From: Leguminivora glycinivorella
Taxonomy: Eukaryota; Arthropoda; Insecta; Lepidoptera; Tortricidae
Length of the DNA: 64,000 nucleotides
Assembly: GCF_023078275.1 (NCBI RefSeq)
Contig: NC_062990.1
Coordinates: 2,187,501-2,251,500 of the forward strand
Direction: 5' to 3'
The notes beneath the pieces were generated by a model. It was not told where the DNA came from, did no database searches, and was given only the letters and a program-made list of their open reading frames with translations. The position numbers and the translations under genes were made by a program. This document shows, one piece after another, positions 1 through 8,183 of the stretch (its first letter is position 1; every line of letters begins with the position of its first letter).

Positions 1-2
1 GT

Positions 3-1916
3 TTATTAAGACTAAAAAGGAAGAAAGATGATAAGACTGAAAATCGAAGGGAGGCAATACGAAAGCAAATTACAGAATTCTTACTTGACGATGAAAATAG
101 TAGATTAACAGCTGGGAAAAAGGAAACCATTACGCGAAGACAAGTGAAAAAGCAAATACGACTTTTGAATGATTCACTCTTTAACCTTCATAAGACGTTT
201 CTCAACAAAACGGGAGTAATCGTATCATATGAAACTTTTCGACGATGTCGTCCATTTTGGGTCGTTTTACCTAAAGCGGCTTCAAGAAACACTTGTTTGT
301 GTGCTCTTCACGCGAATAATGATTTTATTGCACAAGCTTTACATAAAGCAAAAATATTGCCTTATTCATCAGCCACTGATGTTGCTAAATCACTTTGCTG
401 CAATAAAATTCTTAGTGTATCTTGTTTAGAACGAAAATGCTTACAATGCCGCTCAAAGGATATTGATATTGATAGCACTGATTTAAGTGACACAATTATT
501 TACCAAAGATGGATTACAAAAAATGTTACGGTGACTACTAGGGGTCAAGAAAAACAGTGTAAGAAAACAATAAAAGAAACTGTAAGAACAACCCAACGAT
601 TGCTAATACAAGTTTTTCGATCGAATTTACCCAAATTCATGCAACATTTAGCCAATATTATCAACCAGTTTAAAGCTGTTCGCTTCATAAAACATAATAT
701 GTCACCCTCAGAAGGATTACTTCATATCGACTTCTCAGAAAACTACGGATGCAAATATGGGGAAGAAGTTCAGTCAGCACATTTTGGCGGATCCAAAGCT
801 CAACTTTCCCTGCACACATGTGTTTATTATTCAAGCGACTCTCACCCTCCGGAGAACCGAGTAAAAGCAACATCATTTTGTACTGTGTCTGAAAATTTGA
901 GACATGACCCAGTCCTCATCTGCGCTCATCTTAAGCCCGTAATAGAGAAAATGAAATCCTTGACGCCAGCCTTATCCTTCCTGCATATATTAAGTGATGG
1001 ACCATCCACCCAATACAGAAATAAAACTATGTTCTTTATGATCGCCAAATATATAAGTAAAATTTCTCAAGCTGACACTATTATTTGGCACTTTAGTGAG
1101 GCAGGCCATGGCAAGGGGGCACCTGATGGCGTTGGTGGGTGCATCAAACGCGTATGTGATAATGCAGTCGCAAATGGCAAGGACATCACAGGAATCGACG
1201 GTTTCTTTGAATGCCTGAAACATAATATTAAAAATATAAATATTATTCGGATTGATGACGAGTTTGTTGATGAAATTCAACAATTAGCAGCAGCTTGTAA
1301 ACTGCGACCTTTCAGAGGAACATTTCAGATACATCAAATTGCGTGGAGCAAAATAAAACCAGATTTACTTCAGGCTAGGAGATTAAGTTGTATAACTTGT
1401 CCAGCTTATGTTGAATGTCCGCATTATAAACTAGGACAGATCATTATGCCAAGTGTCACAAGTTTGAGAACTCAATCAACAAGAGCCCATTCTGAGCAAC
1501 TTAATTATGTACCAGATCTTTCGAATTCAGCTGCATCTAGTCCTGTCCGTTACAGTTTTGACTCTACCGGTCATGTGTCTTCTGGCCATTCATATCCTCC
1601 TAGGCCAGCTTCTTCTAATTCAGATCCTCCTAGGCCAGCGTCTTCTAATTCAAATCCTCCTAGCCCAGCTTCTTCTAATTCAGATCCTCCTAGGCCAACT
1701 CCTAGTCCCCTAACGCCTGACGCTTCGACTGTCACTGGACCTAGAACGCCCCCAACACCAGAGCCTCCAACACATATACCTGAACCTCTTACACCTAGGA
1801 AGAGACCTTATTTTCGTAATACATTCTGCGATGACTCTGATTTGGCCCCAAAAAAGATAAAAAAAAACATTGCAACATTGAACATTGATGACGACAGTGA
1901 TGAAGATATTTTTTGA
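3..1916 (+). CDS. orphan DDE-like (RNase H-fold) recombinase-like protein, 5' end outside the window
   Basis: The frame is open from base 3 to the TAA/TGA-side end at 1916. The first in-frame codon sometimes taken as a start is the GTG at 144, but open sequence continues upstream, so the true start lies before the window. Acidic residues sit in three conserved-looking blocks: HIDFSENYGCKYGEEV at about 705-760, a SDGPSTQYRNK block near 995-1030, and GHGKGAPDGVGG near 1105-1140. Their order and spacing suit a D-D-D/E catalytic core (inference). The N-terminal third has Cys pairs (CLCALH, CCNK, CLERKCLQC) that could bind zinc. The C-terminal ~120 residues are a low-complexity linker with repeated PPRPASSNS units, then a Lys/Asp-rich tail. 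There are no frameshifts. Related uncharacterised proteins are known to me from arthropod genomes, but I cannot place it in a named transposase superfamily. It could be an active element or a domesticated gene. Confidence 0.6.
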   Translation, partial: LLRLKRKKDDKTENRREAIRKQITEFLLDDENSRLTAGKKETITRRQVKKQIRLLNDSLFNLHKTFLNKTGVIVSYETFRRCRPFWVVLPKAASRNTCLCALHANNDFIAQALHKAKILPYSSATDVAKSLCCNKILSVSCLERKCLQCRSKDIDIDSTDLSDTIIYQRWITKNVTVTTRGQEKQCKKTIKETVRTTQRLLIQVFRSNLPKFMQHLANIINQFKAVRFIKHNMSPSEGLLHIDFSENYGCKYGEEVQSAHFGGSKAQLSLHTCVYYSSDSHPPENRVKATSFCTVSENLRHDPVLICAHLKPVIEKMKSLTPALSFLHILSDGPSTQYRNKTMFFMIAKYISKISQADTIIWHFSEAGHGKGAPDGVGGCIKRVCDNAVANGKDITGIDGFFECLKHNIKNINIIRIDDEFVDEIQQLAAACKLRPFRGTFQIHQIAWSKIKPDLLQARRLSCITCPAYVECPHYKLGQIIMPSVTSLRTQSTRAHSEQLNYVPDLSNSAASSPVRYSFDSTGHVSSGHSYPPRPASSNSDPPRPASSNSNPPSPASSNSDPPRPTPSPLTPDASTVTGPRTPPTPEPPTHIPEPLTPRKRPYFRNTFCDDSDLAPKKIKKNIATLNIDDDSDEDIF

Positions 1917-1974
1917 TTAAATATCAGAATATTAAATCAATAAATATCATCATTCACGTTCACGTTATAAAACT

Positions 1975-2550
1975 AAACGAATTCAGTTTGACCACAGGAA
2001 ATCTGCAGTGGTCAAACTGAAATAATTTCTAAAGACAGTTGTTTTTCATACAATCATATCATTATTGATTTTTTATTCGTTTATTTTGATACACGTCTAT
2101 TAGATTTCAGAATCTTATTGAAATAAAAATAGATATAAGAGTACTTTTTGTGCTAAAACTGATTTAGCTCAATTCTGTGGAATAGCTGTCGCTCCTGTGG
2201 TCAATATTTTGTTATTATTTTTTATATTTTCTTAAATACCAAGAAACTATCTAGTTTTTAATTATGATACTCTTGTTTGAAGAGTAGTTAATAAAAAATC
2301 ATGTGATTTAAAAGAAAATATAAGGTTTTCAGTACTTAAAATGAACAATGCTAATTTTGTATCCATTCTGTGGAATAGCTGTCACTCCTGTGGTTCACAT
2401 TTTTTTATTATTTGATATATTTTCCTAAATACCTACAAACCATCTAGTTTTAACTTGTGATTATCATGTTTGAATACATATCTAATAAAAATAATCTGAT
2501 TTTCAAGAAAATACACAGTTTTTTATTTCTCAAAATTTGCAGTGCTAATT
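1975..2550 (+). repeat. diverged direct repeats with a hairpin, 3' of the DDE-like gene
   Basis: A 14-bp inverted repeat (1982-1995 with 2008-2021, 12-nt loop) begins the region. It is followed by two diverged units of about 193 bp. Each unit carries the core TTCTGTGGAATAGCTGTC (2173 and 2366) and a nearby CTCCTGTGG. Because GTGGTCAA also occurs in the hairpin, these could be subterminal protein-binding repeats of an element that contains the upstream gene (inference). Confidence 0.5.
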
Positions 2551-2552
2551 GT

Positions 2553-2870
2553 GTAACACCCTAAGGCCATTAGGCCTTACTATTAAGTTACCCTACAGGT
2601 TGGAAGGCCAGATAGCAGTCGCATAAAACGAATGTCTAAGCCAAATCTTGGGACTAGTTCTGTTGTCAAAGTGGACCCCAGCCTCTTATGAGATAGATAG
2701 ATAGATTATAATACTCTTTATTGGCACACCTCAGCAAAAGATACAGTGGAGACCAAACAAATGATTATAAATAGAGGCAGACAACAGGCGGTTTCATCGC
2801 TAAAGAGCGATCTCTACCAGACAACCTGAATCGAGCCGTGGCAAATGCCGGGATAACGCAAGGAGGATCA
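2553..2870 (+). mobile_element. tRNA-derived SINE (family S1), 3' part, split by a LINE tail
   Basis: Bases 2553-2691 and about 2832-2870 match the body and end of the S1 SINE seen complete at 6897-7215 (ggttggaaggcc, ccaaatcttgggac, gccgggataacgcaaggagg). The two parts are separated by a minus-strand LINE 3' end. The tRNA-like head is missing. Confidence 0.7.
2692..2831 (-). mobile_element. non-LTR retrotransposon 3' end with GATA tail, inserted in an S1 SINE
   Basis: Read on the minus strand this ends in a CAATAAAGAG motif and a (TATC)n-type tail. That resembles the LINE 3' ends at 60702 and 19165. It interrupts the SINE between 'cttatgag' and 'gagccgtgg'. Microsatellite tails instead of poly(A) are usual in CR1-like elements. 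Confidence 0.55.
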
Positions 2871-2883
2871 TGGATTGCGATAA

Positions 2884-3503
2884 TACAGTCAGCAGCAGAA
2901 GTTGCGTAGCGGGCAAGGTGTTCAAAATGAACTTGACACGATCTTATTTTTAAGACGATAAGAGAGTGTTAGGATCATTGCACAGACCAACCCCTATAGA
3001 CATCCATTACAAGACGACTCGCGGTCACCAGCCTTACTTGTATTTGCCATTATATAAGCGCGGGCGCTCGCCGTGCCCGATCAGTAACGACCAAGTAACC
3101 GACCCGAAAGCAGCTCGTGTTTTTCGCAATAAAAAATTGAAAAAGGGTTTTTGATGCCTCAAAGATGTCCACCTGTAGTGTGGAAAGGTAACAAGAAGAT
3201 CAAATTTAAAAACAGACGGTATTACATTCCACAAATAAGTCATATTTATAATTTATTCAGAGCCGGAATAGGTCAACTTACACTGGATATTTACGCGACT
3301 CCCTTTTCATCTGGCGCGACTGCCTGCCGTCCTTGAAACGACCAATCGCAGCGCGCTAAACACATTCCCCTCCCGCTCCTCGGGCCCCATGCACTGGTGA
3401 TTTGTAGCGCGCACAAAATTTACAATATTGGCACTCTATAGGAGGTTCTCTGTGGATCATTGTTAACACCTTGCCCACTACGCAACTTCTGCTGCTGACT
3501 GTA
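2884..3503. mobile_element. foldback element hosting the hAT MITE at 2981
   Basis: A 39-bp inverted repeat (2884-2922 with 3465-3503, one mismatch) brackets a short spacer into which the 474-bp MITE was inserted. Without the MITE and one copy of its target duplication, the host element is about 138 bp. Confidence 0.65.
2981..3454 (+). mobile_element. hAT-type MITE, family H1, copy 1
   Basis: 474 bp, bounded by CACAGACC and GGTTCTCTGTG, which form imperfect terminal inverted repeats. It is flanked by the exact 8-bp duplication GATCATTG (2973-2980 and 3455-3462). A second copy in inverse orientation lies at 20094-20537 with its own 8-bp duplication. Eight-bp duplications are typical of hAT (also P) elements. 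There is no transposase frame. A TATATAAG box (about 3052) sits about 27 bp before a TCAGT initiator-like site, with AATAAA at about 3129, so it may carry a promoter and a polyadenylation signal. Confidence 0.8.
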
Positions 3504-4012
3504 CGAGTATTGTGTTACCTGAAAGCTTTACTAAACTTCCTAAGTCTCATGGAGGAGCCAGTAGCCAACGCAGCCTCGGCTAAGTCCGGGTAAGAAAGAC
3601 GGGATACTCGTATCCTGGCGTATATTGTGTGGACCGACCCTACGAGCATCTATTGGGAATAAATCATGAATGAATGATTTAAACTTTGTACTATTATATA
3701 TTCTGTGACTTTAGTGAGAAGAACACTTAGTGCTAATAATTTTATATAATTTTTAAGAAAAAAAAACCGCCGCCTTTGGGGTTCTGGTGAAAGCTACTTG
3801 CGAATGCTGGATTAATTAATATGTAGAAATGTGTAGGTATTTTTTAAAACTGCTTTAAATGCTTTAATTATTTGATGGCAACACAAATGAATATACCTAT
3901 ACCGTTAAGGTTTGAGGAGTTTCCTAAATTCATCATGAAACCGATTATAAGAATCCGAAGCTTGAAAAAATTTGACTTGAAAACTCAATATTCTTAACGA
4001 ACATAACTAAAT
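3504..4012. other. no recognisable feature
   Basis: AT-rich sequence with a poly-A run near 3760. No exon, RNA gene or repeat shared with the rest of the window was seen. Confidence 0.4.
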
Positions 4013-4292
4013 AAATGTCACTGTTCTGAACTTAAATGCATGCTATTCTTATGATATAAGTGTGCCGTTCAGATTTAAGGAGTTCCGTTCTGATCTTCAT
4101 CAGCAGTTCCATTGCAATAAATGTCACTGTTCTGGACGTAAGTGCATGCTGTACTTATGAAAATACCAAAGTCACTATAAGTGTGCCGTTCAGATTTAAG
4201 GGGTTCTGATCTTCATCAGCAGTTCCATTGTACCAAATGTCACTGTTCTGGACGTAAGTGCATGCTGTTCTTATAAAAATACCAAATGTTTT
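4013..4292 (+). repeat. tandem repeat, about 2.5 units of 106-116 bp
   Basis: The motif AAATGTCACTGTTCTG recurs at 4013, 4119 and 4235. Each copy is followed by a 'gtgccgttcagatttaagg' block and a 'gatcttcatcagcagttcc' block. Confidence 0.75.
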
Positions 4293-4293
4293 G

Positions 4294-4630
4294 ACTCAAC
4301 ACCGTTGCATACAATACTTTTTCTACGACCATGCACTTAGTTTTGAATAGTTTTCTAGAATACTTTCATGACATTCACACTGTTCCTGTATTTTGCACTG
4401 CCAGCGCAATAGCCATCCCCCGCCGGCTTACCACGCACGCGCGCAGTATCGTTATAACAATGCGTTCCCATGGTTACAGAGCCAAACAATGCGTTTTCAA
4501 TTTTTTCGTTACTGCGCGCATGCGAAGCGGGCGGGCGCTGGTTTTGTGGAATATACTTTTATGTAGGGTTTTAAAGATCTATACACGACCCTGTAAATGT
4601 CGAATAACAGTTCGGGAGTAGAAAAAAATA
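4294..4630 (+). repeat. dispersed repeat R1, copy 1
   Basis: About 330 bp shared in the same orientation with 28575-28920. Shared blocks include 'accgttgcatacaatac', 'ggttacagagccaaacaatg' and 'acagttcgggagtagaaaaa'. An open frame across it is not conserved between copies, so it is treated as noncoding repeat. Confidence 0.7.
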
Positions 4631-4712
4631 ATAAACCTTTGATTTGTTTTTGGAATGAAAAGAACTTTGGTGCAACCAAACCTTAGTCTATTATACAGAA
4701 AATGTTACTTAC

Positions 4713-4857
4713 TAACATGATATAAGTCACCAGTATACCCATGGCTATGGTACAAGCGAAAGAGGTCCAAATGCCTCCATACATGAAGGCTTCATGCATA
4801 CCCAGCATGCCAGCTCCCATGCAACCTTTTACTAGGTGAGCTGTAGCTTCTATCATA
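4713..4857 (-). CDS. internal exon, SLC36-like proton-coupled amino acid transporter
   Basis: The 145-bp exon is bounded on the minus strand by a pyrimidine-rich acceptor ending in CAG and a consensus GTAAGT donor. It encodes 48 complete codons, MIEATAHLVKGCMGAGML followed by GMHEAFMYGG and a hydrophobic segment ending MGILVTYIML. This matches the first transmembrane region of SLC36/pathetic-type transporters, which couple proton and amino-acid movement and whose family form is close to HLLKGSLGTGILAMP. Here a His stands where the family usually has Pro. One leading base completes a codon from the previous exon, so the exon is internal. No further exon of this gene was found; the rest would lie beyond 4713 and at an unidentified upstream site. 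Confidence 0.75.
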
Positions 4858-5547
4858 CTGGAAAAAAAAAATGATATTGACAACGTTTCAAAATTTTCAA
4901 TGTCCCTAAATCGAAAACCATTTCGAGATATACGCTTGTAGATCACATAAATCATTTTTTTATTTTTTTTTCCGCATTTTTAGTATAAAAAATCTTAAAA
5001 ATAGTTTAAAGGGGAAGTGACGTCAAATAGCTGATTTAGAGCTGCCACTATATCAAAAAAATCTTCCAGTTGGGATGTCACTTGAGTTTGACAGTGAAAC
5101 TTGTCACAGTTCGTAGCAAAGATATTAAAAAAATCATGGCTTAGTCTATGATTCGTAGTCATTCACTAGTGGTTGACAGTGACACTTGACAGTAACTAAT
5201 TATTAATCTGTGCTTGGCAGTCAGACATACCGGACTGTTTAAGCTGACTGTTAAAACTTTTTTTTTTTAGGAATGATTTTGTCGTTTTCTTAGGTGTATG
5301 AAACAACACATGTGACGTCACGAAGCTGTGAACGAAGCTTGACGTTTGTAACTTACGCTCTTTCTGCTCGAAGCAGTAATAAAAAGGGAATTTCTCATTA
5401 AAATAGCAGTTTTTGGAAAAATAAAAAAATACGTGTATCTTTTAGTATTGAGTTCTTTCAAACCAAACAATAAAAAGTAGTACTCAAAAATATGAAATGT
5501 TGTCAATTGCATTAGAAATTGAAGGAGATACTATACGCCAAAGAAAA
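4858..5547. other. intron or intergenic, no feature seen
   Basis: AT-rich with several poly-T runs. Short words such as 'ttgacagtgacacttgacag' recur, but no exon or shared repeat was recognised. Confidence 0.4.
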
Positions 5548-5640
5548 GCCCACTGGTGAAGCCCGGAATCGAACCCGGGTCTCCGGCTATCGTTTCTGAC
5601 ATCTGAACGCTACACCACCCCTACCACCGTGGTACCCGTC
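5548..5640 (-). mobile_element. tRNA-derived SINE head (family S3)
   Basis: On the minus strand it carries a B-box-like GGTTCGATTCC preceded by an A-box-like region, then 'caccagtgggc'. It resembles 30900 (-), 36226 (+) and 9698 (-). The arms do not pair as a functional tRNA acceptor stem. Confidence 0.6.
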
Positions 5641-5719
5641 GAAAATTCTATATTGTATGTTGTCTCTGAACTCTCTGAAGGCTAACTTTAAGGAGACTCT
5701 ACCAGCTTTTTGGAGAGTT

Positions 5720-5800
5720 GCAGGATCTGTAGATTACGGTGACCGCTTTCCATCAGGCGGACCGTATGTTTGTTTGCCACCAACGTAGTAAATAAAAAAA
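5720..5800 (+). repeat. short dispersed repeat R2
   Basis: The block 'ttacggtgaccgctttccat' followed by a 'caggcggaccgtatg' block and 'tgtttgccacc' recurs at 17893-17945 and in part at 62811-62845. Confidence 0.6.
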
Positions 5801-5994
5801 TCGATTAGATAATATCATTAGCAGTGAATTTAATAATCAGGCTGATTTAACTAAATAACGGCCATCATTAATAATCCGACAGATTCTAAAATGTGGCAGA
5901 TCGTTAAATCTGTTGTAAAATGTTTGATGATGTGGTTAACTGAGCATTTCTTTTTTTTTTGCCAATAAAAAAAAATTGATTGTTTGAATTTTAG

Positions 5995-6210
5995 GTCAAA
6001 TGTACTCAGAATCACGAGTACTTTCAATCTCACTGGGAGACAAAAAGTGTCCCAGAATTTCCATACATTTTTGTTACTTTCCTCTTTTGTTACCCCATAC
6101 AACATGTACGGAAAATGGTAACAAAATAAGAAAAAGTCGTATGGGACAATTTTTTTAACTACTAGGATTGAAAAAGCTAGTAATTCTGAGTAGAAATAGC
6201 ATATTTTTTT
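5995..6210. mobile_element. foldback element with arms starting near 'ctcagaatcac'
   Basis: The outer 'actcagaatcacgagtactt' is inverted at 'agctagtaattctgagtag', and the inner 'aagtgtccca' is inverted near 'gtatgggacaattttt'. The same layout appears at 48360-48560. No coding potential. Confidence 0.5.
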
Positions 6211-6417
6211 TCAAAAATATCACACTTCATAAAAGTGGCAAAAAAAAAAGAAGTGCTCAACTAACGATTTTTACGATATGTCGGATTTAACTATCAGCCG
6301 TCTCTGGCTAGTAATAATAATTTTTTCCCCTTACTAGCTCGGAAACACGTGTTTTGTCCTTTATTACCAGCGGGTAAAAACGCATTTTATCCATTAGTGG
6401 GTAAAGTAATTTGACCT

Positions 6418-6530
6418 TGACAAATACAAATACAAATACAAATATTCTTTATTGTTCACCAATATAACAAGAATAACGTCAAATTAACTGCTTTAAAATT
6501 GATAAAAGTAGGTGAATCTAGTAACAAAGA
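6418..6530 (-). mobile_element. non-LTR retrotransposon 3' end with (TTTGTA)n tail
   Basis: Read on the minus strand, CAATAAAGAATATTTG is followed by three TTTGTA units. This is the 3' end of a heavily 5'-truncated CR1-like element. Confidence 0.55.
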
Positions 6531-6659
6531 TGATTTACCACCTGTGGAACTACTGGAAGTAGTGATAAACGCAACTATAGAATCCTTTCACTTGCTCGTT
6601 TTTCAATTCCACACTCGGCGTTAAAATACAACTTTGCCCCCTTGTATAACAAATAACTA

Positions 6660-6824
6660 TTACTTGGCAGCATGAGGGTTCTGCCGCTCCCTGGTGTAGT
6701 CATACACAACAGGTCTTGTCCCGGGATAGAGAGAGATGGAAGGAGGGCTGTCTCTCCTCTCCCTCTCTTCTTGTTCGATGTACTGACGTATCTCGTTTTC
6801 GACGTCCAGGGATTTGACGGATTT
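6660..6824 (-). CDS. terminal coding exon of an unrecognised gene
   Basis: A CAG acceptor (minus strand, 6825-6827) opens the exon in phase 0. It encodes 54 residues starting KSVKSLDVENEIRQYIEQEE, followed by an acidic/basic charged stretch and SISLYPGTRP, and ends HAAK before TAA. No donor is usable before the stop, so this is the last coding exon. The N-terminal half is likely helical or coiled-coil, and the tail is Pro/Tyr/Arg-rich. The 14-codon exon at 7655-7696 joins it in phase 0. I do not recognise the protein. It ends about 1.8 kb before the SLC36-like exon on the same strand, so they are probably different genes. Confidence 0.55.
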   Translation of the reverse strand, partial: KSVKSLDVENEIRQYIEQEERERRDSPPSISLYPGTRPVVYDYTRERQNPHAAK

Positions 6825-6896
6825 CTGAATGAGAAAAATATTAGTTAGAAGCACGAGAAGTTTTAGAGTATAATGATGATGGTGGTACTTTCCAGG

Positions 6897-7215
6897 AGAA
6901 GCGCTGATAGTCTAGTGGTAAGTACGTGCGACTTTCGTTCCGGAGGTCGCGGGTTCGAACCCCGGCTCGTACCAATGAGTTTTTCCGAATTTATGTGCGA
7001 AATGTCATTTGATATTTGCCAGTCGCTTTTCGGTGAAGGCACATCGTGAGGTAACCGGACTAATTCCAATAAGGTCTAGTTTACCCTTCGGGTTGGAAGG
7101 TTAGATGGCAGTCGCTTTCGTAAAAACTAGTGCCTACACCAAATCTTGGCATTAGTTGTCCAAGCGGACCCCAGGCTCCCATGAGCTGTGCCGGGATAAC
7201 GCAAGGAGGATTCAC
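6897..7215 (+). mobile_element. complete tRNA-derived SINE, family S1
   Basis: The head has an A-box-like TAGTCTAGTGG and the B box GGTTCGAACCC. It is followed by the family body (cagtcgcttttcggtgaagg, then cggactaattccaataagg, then gcagtcgctttcgtaaaaac) and the end 'gggataacgcaaggagga'. Other copies are at 2553, 7770, 12505, 16942, 20062 (-) and 20946 (-). The acceptor arms do not pair, so it is not a working tRNA gene. Confidence 0.85.
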
Positions 7216-7315
7216 GCTATTTGACGAGTGATTGACGCGTGATTGTCGCTAGATGTCACTTAACTATGCCTATACAAATAACCCACATTTACTGATGTAT
7301 GGAGTTACAACTCTT
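7056..7315 (+). repeat. 260-bp duplicated block, partner at 16942-17201
   Basis: The block starts inside the SINE at 'cggactaattcc' and continues about 100 bp past the SINE end ('ttgacgagtgattgacgcg', 'tggagttacaactctt'). It is nearly identical to 16942-17201 and of equal length, so the whole segment was copied, not only the SINE. Confidence 0.8.
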
Positions 7316-7324
7316 CCCTTACTT

Positions 7325-7650
7325 ATTCCTCTGTGGCAAAGAGGATCGAGTATTATAGAGAGTTACTGTCAAAGTAAAATGTGTAATCACAGTGCGTAGA
7401 CTGCCATCTCTCGACACAAGCTTAAAACTTTTGAACTTCAGTTTTGACAATTTGGCCTATATTGTTAGCTTGATATGTGTTAAAATGACAAATATTAATA
7501 TTAGCTCCATCTAGCCGAGTGTTCCCCAAAGGTGTAACGCCATCTAGGCCACCGTACCTTTTTCTCTAGGGCTTTGAGGTACGTTTTTTTCTTAGACTTT
7601 ATCCGTCTATACGGAGGATATTTACATATGTCTTTGCTCTATGGTTAGTC
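7325..7650 (+). repeat. dispersed repeat R3, copy 1
   Basis: About 320 bp that reappear inverted at 21290-21612, with shared blocks for 'gagagttactgtcaaagta', 'ctaggccaccgtaccttttt' and 'atccgtctatacgga'. A shorter piece lies at 13030-13112. No terminal repeats or target duplication could be fixed. Confidence 0.7.
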
Positions 7651-7654
7651 TTAC

Positions 7655-7696
7655 CTCGTCTTTAAGTTCATTGTGCGAACTGGCTGACGGATGTTG
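7655..7696 (-). CDS. 42-bp microexon upstream of the 6660-6824 exon
   Basis: Exactly 14 codons (QHPSASSHNELKDE) lie between a TTTCAG acceptor and a GAG|GTAAGA donor on the minus strand, both close to consensus. Phase 0 at both ends matches the phase-0 start of the next exon. The intron between them (6825-7654) holds a complete S1 SINE and a dispersed repeat that reaches almost to the donor. Found by splice signals and phase only. Confidence 0.5.
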
Positions 7697-7769
7697 CTGA
7701 AATATTGAAAAGCTAGATTTAGTTAAAACTAATAATGGTTAATGTTTGATACTCTACGTCAACAAGGTG

Positions 7770-7985
7770 AAGGAAAACATCGTGAGGAATCCGGACTAAT
7801 TCCAATAGGGTCTTAAGGTCCTTCCATTAAGGCTAAGGTCTCTTTACCCTTCGGGTTGGAAGGTCAGATGGCAGTCGCTTTCGTAAAAACTAGTGCCTAC
7901 GCCAAGTCTTGGAATTAGTTGTCAAAGCGGACCTCAGCATCCCACGAGCCGTGGCAAATGCCGGGATAACGCAAAGAGGATGATG
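7770..7985 (+). mobile_element. 5'-truncated S1 SINE
   Basis: Begins within the body at 'aggtgaaggaaaacatcgtg' and runs to 'gggataacgcaaagaggatg'. The tRNA-like head is absent. Confidence 0.75.
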
Positions 7986-8183
7986 ACTATATGTCAACAA
8001 GGAAACCATGTTCTTTTCTCTCTACGTAGGAGCTTATAAAAAATATACAAAATGATTTGCGTACTCTAAACCCTAAAATGCATGACCTTGACAATGATTT
8101 GTTCAAATTTGAATTTTGACATGTTGTCAATAGAGTCGAAAATATATGATGCATATATACGTCACTATGCATTTAAGGGTTAA

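Noticed and set aside
2981..3454. Solo LTR, because of TATA box, initiator and AATAAA
   Set aside because: The ends are inverted CACAG/CTGTG and the target duplication is 8 bp at both copies, which fits an hAT-type MITE. LTRs would give 4-6 bp duplications and TG...CA ends.
4331..4621. 96-codon plus-strand frame
   Set aside because: It lies in dispersed repeat R1, whose second copy (28575-28920) does not keep the frame.
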